A stretch of DNA of 5,695 nucleotides from CAZGLR01 sp964526635 (GTDB lineage: Bacteria > Zixibacteria > MSB-5A5 > GN15 > JAAZOE01), in NCBI GenBank assembly GCA_964526635.1, contig CAZGLR010000170.1, positions 1 through 5,695 of the forward strand, given 5' to 3'. The position numbers and the translations under genes are program-made. Each line of letters opens with the position of its first letter. Positions within the stretch are counted from its first letter, which is position 1. The notes below the pieces were generated by a model. It ran no database searches, was not told where the DNA came from, and saw nothing but the letters and a program-made list of their open reading frames with translations. Positions 1 to 5,158 of this stretch are shown here, piece after piece.

Positions 1-88
1 GCACGTTGACCTGACGAGCCAAAAGAATGTGCTCGCGCGTCTGAGGCATGGGACCGTCGTCGGCGCTGACCACCAGAATCGAGCCGTC
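1..88 (-). pseudogene. tuf: Internal fragment of elongation factor Tu fused in frame to the permease
   Basis: The 29 complete codons on the minus strand read DGSILVV, then SADDGPMPQTREHILLAR and QVNV. This corresponds to about residues 100-128 of E. coli EF-Tu (initiator Met counted), in the GTPase domain after switch II and before the NKxD motif. No metal permease has this sequence. There is no start codon, no switch regions and no continuation within the window, so this is not a gene. It joins the permease at a short motif (G-S/A-I-L-V-V) that both families have at this point. A misjoin during assembly is the likeliest origin, since tuf is highly conserved and often duplicated. A real recombination event is possible but much less likely. 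Confidence 0.9.
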
Positions 89-700
89 CGCGTCGAATGC
101 TCCCACCGCTGTTATCGACACGAGCGACATCAGGACATAAGTGATGACTGTTGGCGAAAACCCAAGCGCGGCGGCCAGTCCGGGATCAAAAGAAGCCAGC
201 TTTAACTCTTTGAAGAAAAGCAGGATAAACACCAGATTAATCACCAGGATGCCGCCCATCACCCACAAAGCCCTGGGGCCGAGATCAGTGCCGGCAATTT
301 CGAATCTGCTAAATGGCGCAAAGGCCAACTCTCCGAGCAATACCGAATCGGTGTCAAGGTGCACATCCCCCGCAAATTGCGCGATTAGAATTACGCCAAT
401 ACTAAACAGGGCCGGAAATACCAGCCCGATAGCGGCATCTTCCTTGACCAGGCGGGTTTTGTTCAGCAATTCGGATAAAACGACCGTGAGCACACCCGTA
501 ATCGCTGCCGCCGCGACCAGAAATGGCGAACTGAGATCATGAGTCAGGAAGAAGCCAAGGACAATTCCCAGCAGGATAGCATGACTGATAGCGTCACTCA
601 TCATGACCATCCTGCGCAAAATCAGGAACACGCCGGGCAATGCACAGGCCACAGCGACGACCATCGCAATCAACTGTATTTCAATCTGCGGCTGGCTCAT
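1..700 (-). CDS. TroD-type metal ABC transporter permease, second permease subunit; 3' part replaced by EF-Tu sequence
   Basis: Inner-membrane permease of the ABC-3 family (TroD/MntD/ZnuB type), which would pair with the upstream permease to form the channel for Mn, Zn or Fe. The start ATG (698-700) overlaps the stop of the preceding gene as ATGA, so translation is probably coupled; no strong Shine-Dalgarno is visible. Residues 1-204 follow the family: hydrophobic helices at about 9-28, 40-53, 57-75, 88-110 and 146-164, the loop with VHLDTDSVLLGELAF (113-127), and FDPGLAAALGF (171-181) before the conserved stretch SITAVGAFDA (195-204). From residue 205 the frame continues as elongation factor Tu, through DGPMPQTREHILLARQV, to the window edge. 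About 60-90 residues of normal permease, including the last helices, are therefore missing. The family call for the first 204 residues is firm. The chimeric end is probably an assembly error, in which case the true gene is intact elsewhere. Confidence 0.9.
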   Translation of the reverse strand, partial: MSQPQIEIQLIAMVVAVACALPGVFLILRRMVMMSDAISHAILLGIVLGFFLTHDLSSPFLVAAAAITGVLTVVLSELLNKTRLVKEDAAIGLVFPALFSIGVILIAQFAGDVHLDTDSVLLGELAFAPFSRFEIAGTDLGPRALWVMGGILVINLVFILLFFKELKLASFDPGLAAALGFSPTVITYVLMSLVSITAVGAFDADGSILVVSADDGPMPQTREHILLARQVNV

Positions 701-1851
701 TGTTTTTCGTTCTCGATCTCGGCTGAAATCTCCCGGGCGCGACGCAGACCAGCGGGTGTCAATCCCCAGCGGTTTTCCGGATGGCGGGCTACCATACCGC
801 GCGTCTCCAGCACTTCCAGGCTGGGTTGTACGCTGACATCAGAAGCGCTCATAGCGTCGATCGCGGCCATATCATGGGCATGGCCGAAATTATCGTGCTG
901 CTGGGCCAGGTAATACATATCCTGCAGGACAACATCGATACGCAGCCGCCGTCGATTACGCGCCTGCCGAAGCCATTTCCAGATCAAACCACGGTTGGGG
1001 GCAAGGAAGATTGAAATTACAACCAGCGAACTGATACTCAATACAATTGTCGGTCCCGTTGGCAGACTATTGCCGGTGCTGGATATCAATGCCCCGCAAA
1101 TGCCCGATATAGCGCCGAATACAGCCGCGATGATGACCATTGTGCCCATTTTATCTGTCCACTGACGAGCTGCGGCGGCTGGAGCTACAATCATGGCACT
1201 CATCAACACGACACCGACTGTCTGCAGGCCAAGGACAATCGCGATAACCAGCAAAGCTGTCAGCACAAAATCAAGCAAAGACATCGGCAGGCCCAGACTG
1301 CGACCGTATTCGGGATCGAAACTGAGCACTTTGAACTGATTCCAGAAAATTGCCACGCAGACCAGGACCAACGCGGTTAAAACCCCCATAGTGATGACAT
1401 CACGCTGCAGCAGCGCCGCCGCCTGCCCGAACAGGAAGGTATCGAGGCCGGCCTTGGCCGCCCCCGGTTGCCGCTGAACATAGGTTAAAAGCACCAACCC
1501 CAGGCCGAAAAAGACCGAAAGAACCAGGGCCAGGGCGCTGTCGTATTTGATGCGGGTCATTGTCACGATGCCGCGGATAACCAAGGTCCCGACCCATCCG
1601 GCCACGGCCGCGCCAAGCACCAGCACCAATGGCGCCTTGGACGCAGTCAGCATAAAGGCCACGACTATCCCCGGCAGGGCGGCATGAGACATGGCATCGC
1701 CGAGAAGCGATTGTTTGCGCAGGACCGCATACGATCCCAGGGCGCCGCTGACTGTTCCCAGAATTGCCGACCCCAGCGCGACTGTCCGCAGGGTGTAATC
1801 GGTAAAGAGTTGTCCCAGCAGATCAATCAACGGCATCGCGGGATTTTCCAT
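697..1851 (-). CDS. TroC-type metal ABC transporter permease with C-terminal winged-helix DNA-binding domain
   Basis: First permease subunit of the importer, 384 residues, against roughly 270-300 for a plain ABC-3 permease. Residues 1-290 form the membrane domain with about eight hydrophobic segments (near 22-42, 56-72, 74-94, 104-124, 155-170, 195-225, 236-256 and 266-286). It carries family landmarks such as LLGDAMSHAALPG (49-61), the cytoplasmic SFDPEYGRSLGLP (177-189), and SAMIVAPAAAARQ (218-230). A basic linker (RQARNRRRLR, 295-304) follows. Residues about 304-384 are soluble and look like a winged helix: helices, then LEVLETRGMVARH, then a wing-like WGLTPAGLRRA. This matches the DNA-binding part of DtxR/MntR-type repressors; the metal-binding dimerisation domain is absent. 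Chlamydial YtgCR is a known permease-repressor fusion of this type. The start is uncertain: ATG at 1851 overlaps the ATPase gene by 29 nt, and an alternative ATG lies at 1836; neither has a strong ribosome-binding site. Confidence 0.93.
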   Translation of the reverse strand: MENPAMPLIDLLGQLFTDYTLRTVALGSAILGTVSGALGSYAVLRKQSLLGDAMSHAALPGIVVAFMLTASKAPLVLVLGAAVAGWVGTLVIRGIVTMTRIKYDSALALVLSVFFGLGLVLLTYVQRQPGAAKAGLDTFLFGQAAALLQRDVITMGVLTALVLVCVAIFWNQFKVLSFDPEYGRSLGLPMSLLDFVLTALLVIAIVLGLQTVGVVLMSAMIVAPAAAARQWTDKMGTMVIIAAVFGAISGICGALISSTGNSLPTGPTIVLSISSLVVISIFLAPNRGLIWKWLRQARNRRRLRIDVVLQDMYYLAQQHDNFGHAHDMAAIDAMSASDVSVQPSLEVLETRGMVARHPENRWGLTPAGLRRAREISAEIENEKQ

Positions 1852-2611
1852 TGCCAGTTTTTTCCGGATTCAAAAAACCGATGCGGCCGCCATAGGCCAA
1901 CCGCAGATTGTCCTCGGTAAAGACATCGTCGACCGGCCCCGAGGCGATGCGGCGTACGTTCAGCAACGTTACCCAATCAAAGAATTCCGGCACCGTCTGC
2001 AGATCATGATGCACCACCACGACTGTCTTGCCGGCCTGTCGCAATTCCCGTAAAAGCTGGATAATTGCCCGTTCGGTGGTGGCGTCGACGCCCTGAAACG
2101 GCTCATCCATGAAGTACGCATTGGCATCCTGCACCAGCGCCCGGGCCAAAAAAGTCCGCTGCTGCTGACCACCGGAAAGCTGACTGATCTGACGGTCGGC
2201 GTAGGCTGCCATGCCGACCTTGTCGAGCGCATCGAGTGCCATCTCACGGTCTTTTTTCCCGGGCCGTTTGATCCAGCCGAGCATGCCATAGCGGCCCATC
2301 AGCACCACGTCGAGTACAGTCGTCGGAAAATCCCAATCAACGGTACCGCGCTGCGGGACATAAGCAACCAGGTGACGCTGTTCCGGATAGGGCTTGCCGT
2401 ATATTAATACCTTACCGGCCGCCGGCGTTATAAGACCCAGCGTCGCTTTGATTAAGGTTGTTTTGCCGGCGCCATTGGGTCCGACAATCGCCATCAGAAT
2501 CCCCCGGGGAACGACCAGATCAATATCCCAGAGCACCGGTTTGTCGCGATAGGCGACAGTCATATCCTCGACTTCAATAGCCGGTATGTCGGATGCATGC
2601 GTTTCTGTCAT
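1823..2611 (-). CDS. Metal ABC transporter ATP-binding protein (TroB/MntB/ZnuC type)
   Basis: Cytoplasmic ATPase that powers the importer, 262 residues, a normal family length. All nucleotide-binding elements are intact: Walker A GPNGAGKTT (44-52), Q-loop Gln87 in YVPQRGTVDWDFP, signature LSGGQQQR (145-152), Walker B YFMDEPFQGVD (166-176) with catalytic Glu170, and the switch histidine His202 in VVHHDL. The VDWDFPTTVLDVVLMGRYG stretch (91-109) is characteristic of the Mn/Zn/Fe subgroup and helps separate it from other ABC ATPases. The ATG lies 2 nt after the stop of the binding-protein gene. A purine-rich GAGGGA lies rather far upstream inside that gene, so expression probably depends on coupling. 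The last 29 nt overlap the start of the permease gene. Substrate specificity is not set by this subunit. Confidence 0.97.
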   Translation of the reverse strand: MTETHASDIPAIEVEDMTVAYRDKPVLWDIDLVVPRGILMAIVGPNGAGKTTLIKATLGLITPAAGKVLIYGKPYPEQRHLVAYVPQRGTVDWDFPTTVLDVVLMGRYGMLGWIKRPGKKDREMALDALDKVGMAAYADRQISQLSGGQQQRTFLARALVQDANAYFMDEPFQGVDATTERAIIQLLRELRQAGKTVVVVHHDLQTVPEFFDWVTLLNVRRIASGPVDDVFTEDNLRLAYGGRIGFLNPEKTGNGKSRDAVD

Positions 2612-2613
2612 GT

Positions 2614-3561
2614 TTACTGTGTTCCCTCAGCGATCAGGGCGCTGACAATAGTATTTATATTATGCCGTACCATACCAGTATACGTACCTTCTGGCGTACC
2701 CGTGCTCCCCATCGCATCGGAAAACAACTCGCCGCCAATGATAACCTCGAAACCCTGGTCGCGCACCGCCGCCTGCACCGCCTCGATATTCTTGACCGGC
2801 ACCGATGATTCAATGAACATGGCCGGGATTTTCCGCTCAACAATAAATCCGGCCAGGTCCTGAACATCACCGGTCCCGGCTTCACTGGACGTGGAGATTC
2901 CCTGCAGACCGCGAACCTCGAAGCCATAGGCCCTGCCAAAATAATTGAAAGCATCGTGGGCTGTAATCAATACCCGCTGATCTTCCGGGATTTTTGCCGC
3001 CTGATCAATCACATATTGATGCAAATTTTCAAGTTCCTGAGAATACACGGCCATATTGGAATCAAAGGCTTCCGCATGTTCTTCGGCATAATCGACCAAT
3101 GTGCGATGAACCACCTCTGCCGCATTCATCCAGAGCGAGACGTCAAACCAGACATGGGGATCATGCGCATCGACATAATCCTCTGACGTCAGCAGTTTGG
3201 ATGCATCGATTTCACCGGCCACGGCAACTGTTGTTTTGCGTTTATTCATCTGCTCAATAACTTCACCCATCGCGCCTTCGAGATGCAGACCGTTGTAAAA
3301 GATTATGTCGGCCCCGGCCATCCGCGTGACATCCCGTTCGCTGGCCTTATACAGGTGCGGATCAACGCCGGGTCCCATCAGTATCGTTACGTCAACATGA
3401 TCGCCACCGATATTTTTAGCCAGATCACCGATCATTCCGGTCGTGGCGACAATGTTGATCTTGCCGTCTTGCGATGATGATTCTTCCTGCGATGCACAGC
3501 CTGTCATGAGCAGGCAACACCAGGCAATACCAATAGCACACCATAATCGAACCTGTAGCAT
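2614..3561 (-). CDS. TroA-type metal-binding lipoprotein, ABC transporter substrate-binding protein
   Basis: Cluster A-I solute-binding protein (TroA/MntC/PsaA/ZnuA superfamily), 315 residues, anchored outside the inner membrane to capture a divalent metal. The signal peptide ends in a lipobox, LMTG then Cys22; it is unusually Cys-rich (Cys8, 15, 16, 22). The four expected metal ligands are in place: His69 (DPHLY), His136 (DPHVW), His202 (TAHD) and Asp282 (FSDAMG). This 3-His/1-Asp set is the TroA arrangement. The His-rich loop common in zinc-specific ZnuA is missing, so Mn, Fe or general Zn/Mn use is plausible, but the metal cannot be assigned. GISTSSEAGTGDVQDL (221-236) and the conserved GTPEGTYTGMVRHN (288-301) support the family. 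The start is backed by AGGAG 6 nt upstream of the ATG. The gene follows the MEMO-AMMECR1 gene by 38 nt and precedes the ATPase gene by 2 nt. Confidence 0.96.
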   Translation of the reverse strand: MLQVRLWCAIGIAWCCLLMTGCASQEESSSQDGKINIVATTGMIGDLAKNIGGDHVDVTILMGPGVDPHLYKASERDVTRMAGADIIFYNGLHLEGAMGEVIEQMNKRKTTVAVAGEIDASKLLTSEDYVDAHDPHVWFDVSLWMNAAEVVHRTLVDYAEEHAEAFDSNMAVYSQELENLHQYVIDQAAKIPEDQRVLITAHDAFNYFGRAYGFEVRGLQGISTSSEAGTGDVQDLAGFIVERKIPAMFIESSVPVKNIEAVQAAVRDQGFEVIIGGELFSDAMGSTGTPEGTYTGMVRHNINTIVSALIAEGTQ

Positions 3562-3586
3562 TCAATGCTCCTTTTCTGCATTCAAT
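3558..3586. repeat. 9-bp direct repeat flanking the ribosome-binding site
   Basis: GCATTCAAT occurs at 3558-3566 and again at 3578-3586, spaced by 20 bp, on either side of the Shine-Dalgarno and overlapping the start codon of the TroA-type gene. It could be chance or the trace of a small duplication. No known operator is matched. Confidence 0.45.
3568..3572 (-). promoter_or_regulatory. Shine-Dalgarno of the TroA-type gene
   Basis: AGGAG (within AAAAGGAG) on the minus strand, 6 nt before the ATG at 3561. It is the strongest ribosome-binding site inside the operon and fixes the start of the lipoprotein. An independent strong site here fits the usual need for more binding protein than transporter. 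Confidence 0.8.
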
Positions 3587-3599
3587 AGCGGCGATCGGG

Positions 3600-5066
3600 T
3601 TATTTGTCGGCTTCGGCAAATACTATCGCCTGAAAGGAAAATATACGTACCCCGGGCTGCAGATACGTGTCCGGGGCAAGTCCCGCCTTACGACACGTCT
3701 GGCGAAGAAATTCCTCCCGCGTCCAACCGTATTCAGACGCCACCTGCGGTAACAGCAGCCCGCGGCGGCCGCCAAATGATATCATGAGACCATCGCGGCC
3801 AACCTCGATATTCTCCAGATTATCTACGCGTTGCAACGGTGTCAGAACCGAAACTTCTATTTCGATTTGATCGAGTTCGCTGTAATCAACCGGCGGGAAC
3901 CGGGGATCGTGAAGGGCGGCCTCAATGGCGCATTGAGATATTGTCTCGACCAATGGTGTGACTGCCTGAGTAAAACCAATGCAGCCGCGCAGCGACTGAT
4001 GCTTGTTGAGCGTTACAAAGGCTGCCCCCGGCTGTTGCAGATGATCAGGCACATCAAATGTCGCGCGGGTACTGTCGCGGAGAAAAAGCTCAAGTGTCTG
4101 GCGCGCGACTTTAAGCAGTAGTTTTTTGTCGTTGTCGGAGATATACGATGCCTTGCTGCCGGGTCCGGCCGTGTTTTCGTAAAGGACCGCTGCAACATAT
4201 CCAACCACCTGACTGTTTTCGCCGGATGTTTCGCCCGAATGGCCGTAGCGAAGAATCGTGGCGGCATTAGCTCCCCGTTCAATAGCCGCCTGCATGACGG
4301 CTGTGACCGCCGCCCCGCCGCAGGCTTCTACTTTGCCGGATGTTATATAGTTTATCAATGCCCCGGGATCGAGTGCCTCGATACAGGAGATGCCGAGTGA
4401 ATCCATCGGCCAGCCCTGGCGGGCCGAACGGTAATGCTGCCAGTCGCTGGAGGCAATCAAAATGGTCGAGTCACCATCGGGCAAATCACTCAAGGCCTGA
4501 GCTACTCCTTTGATTATCATCGCATCGGGACGGCCCAGTGTAATCGGGCAGATATCGGCATGCGGCAGAACAGTTTGCAAATACGGCAACTGGACTTCCA
4601 GCGAATGTTCCTGCAGGTGCGCTTCGGGCGTCATCTCAAAATAACGCTGATTCAGCAAATGCTGACAAAGCTGATCATCACAATCAATCGTACCCAATGG
4701 TGTCCGCCAGGTGACGCCGGGGCCATAGACCGATGCCTTGCGGAGCGGGTATTTATGCGACGGCCCCAGCAGGACCGCCGTTGTAAACGCCTTATCTTCA
4801 AGCAGGGCATAGGCATGAGCGGCGATTGCTCCGGAATAAATCAGCCCGGCATGGGGAACGATAATTGCCTTTATCTTACCCTGAATCTGCGGCAGACTGT
4901 CGACAGCGTCGAGATGCGCCCGGACCATATCTCGAAGTTCATCCGGATCAGAGGGATAAAACAACCCGGATACCGCCGGCTCCCGGATAATCCCGGAATC
5001 GGCCATGATCCCGGCCGCCAGCAGCAGACATAATACCAGGCCCGTCAGCACTTGAATTTTCCGCAT
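3600..5066 (-). CDS. Exported MEMO-AMMECR1 fusion (AmmeMemoRadiSam proteins B and A in one chain)
   Basis: A 488-residue two-domain protein. Residues 1-22 look like a Sec signal peptide (Arg2-Lys3, then a hydrophobic run, then Ala-rich up to MADS) with no lipobox. Residues about 28-297 are a MEMO domain, related in fold to class III extradiol dioxygenases: REPAVSGLFYPSD (29-40), PHAGLIYSG (71-79), GPSH (101-104), RTPLG (121-125), EHSLEVQLP (153-161), SSDWQHY (206-212) and ACGG (248-251). The metal ligands known in human MEMO1 (two His and a Cys) correspond to His72, His104 and Cys249, all present. Residues about 312-488 are an AMMECR1 domain with the hallmark LRGCIG (359-364), HDPRFPPV (386-393) and GLLLPQVASEYGW (436-448). 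The biochemical function of both domains in bacteria is unknown. ATG 5066 is chosen because it starts the signal peptide and has AGGAG 5 nt upstream; an in-frame ATG at 5156 has neither. It is first in the metal-importer operon. The radical SAM partner of the AmmeMemoRadiSam set is not in the window. Confidence 0.94.
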   Translation of the reverse strand: MRKIQVLTGLVLCLLLAAGIMADSGIIREPAVSGLFYPSDPDELRDMVRAHLDAVDSLPQIQGKIKAIIVPHAGLIYSGAIAAHAYALLEDKAFTTAVLLGPSHKYPLRKASVYGPGVTWRTPLGTIDCDDQLCQHLLNQRYFEMTPEAHLQEHSLEVQLPYLQTVLPHADICPITLGRPDAMIIKGVAQALSDLPDGDSTILIASSDWQHYRSARQGWPMDSLGISCIEALDPGALINYITSGKVEACGGAAVTAVMQAAIERGANAATILRYGHSGETSGENSQVVGYVAAVLYENTAGPGSKASYISDNDKKLLLKVARQTLELFLRDSTRATFDVPDHLQQPGAAFVTLNKHQSLRGCIGFTQAVTPLVETISQCAIEAALHDPRFPPVDYSELDQIEIEVSVLTPLQRVDNLENIEVGRDGLMISFGGRRGLLLPQVASEYGWTREEFLRQTCRKAGLAPDTYLQPGVRIFSFQAIVFAEADK

Positions 5067-5071
5067 TATCA

Positions 5072-5076
5072 CTCCT
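5072..5076 (-). promoter_or_regulatory. Shine-Dalgarno of the MEMO-AMMECR1 gene
   Basis: AGGAG on the minus strand, 5 nt before the ATG at 5066. It decides the start in favour of 5066, giving a clean signal peptide, over the longer frame opening at 5156. Confidence 0.8.
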
Positions 5077-5081
5077 GACCA

Positions 5082-5110
5082 ACGATATCGGCCGATTCGG
5101 CTATGGTCAA
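5082..5110 (-). promoter_or_regulatory. Candidate promoter of the metal-importer operon
   Basis: Minus strand: TTGACC (5110-5105, 5 of 6 consensus bases), a 17-bp spacer, then TATCGT (5087-5082, 4 of 6). Against it, transcription would begin near 5075, leaving a leader of only about 10 nt and starting right at the Shine-Dalgarno. An alternative -10 such as TATTAT (5153-5148) has no good -35 at the right distance. The spacer is filled by palindromes, as expected for a repressible promoter. Confidence 0.4.
5083..5101. promoter_or_regulatory. Cluster of overlapping palindromes, candidate operator
   Basis: Three perfect palindromes overlap within 19 bp: CGATATCG (5083-5090), ATCGGCCGAT (5087-5096) and GCCGATTCGGC (5091-5101, with one central base). 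They sit between the candidate -35 and -10 of the operon promoter. They match no Fur, Zur, MntR or DtxR consensus that I recognise, so no regulator is assigned. Confidence 0.4.
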
Positions 5111-5121
5111 GCCAAAAAGGT

Positions 5122-5152
5122 TTGACACATACACTGAGGTACGTACTATAAT
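5122..5152 (+). promoter_or_regulatory. Consensus sigma-70 type promoter of the DUF362 gene, leaderless start
   Basis: TTGACA (5122-5127) and TATAAT (5147-5152) are both perfect hexamers, separated by 19 bp rather than the usual 17. The ATG begins at 5159, the seventh base after the -10, which is where transcription normally initiates, so the mRNA would have no leader. The spacer ends in the 8-bp palindrome GTACGTAC (5139-5146). Confidence 0.7.
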
Positions 5153-5158
5153 ACATAT

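Noticed and set aside
1..88. EF-Tu segment as a novel C-terminal domain of the permease
   Set aside because: It is a mid-GTPase-domain fragment that begins inside a beta strand and replaces essential permease helices. No folded or useful fusion is plausible, and a misjoin explains it better.
141..542. A 133-codon plus-strand open frame
   Set aside because: It is antisense to the well-supported TroD-type permease and has a low-complexity Ser/Thr/Arg composition with no family resemblance.
3562..3599. Terminator or separate promoter between the MEMO-AMMECR1 and TroA-type genes
   Set aside because: The 38-nt gap has no stem-loop with a T-run and no recognisable promoter hexamers. It fits simple co-transcription.
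4434..5033. A 199-codon open frame on the plus strand
   Set aside because: It lies wholly antisense to the MEMO domain, which has clear conserved motifs. The translation shows no recognisable family and is rich in the Arg/Gln/Ile typical of shadow frames.
5136..5140. GAGGT as ribosome-binding site for the DUF362 gene
   Set aside because: It lies 18 nt before the ATG, too far for a Shine-Dalgarno, and upstream of the -10, so it would not be in the transcript from that promoter.
5067..5156. A longer start for the MEMO-AMMECR1 gene at ATG 5156
   Set aside because: It would add 30 residues in front of a clean signal peptide, has no ribosome-binding site and would cover the divergent promoter. 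ATG 5066 has AGGAG at good spacing.
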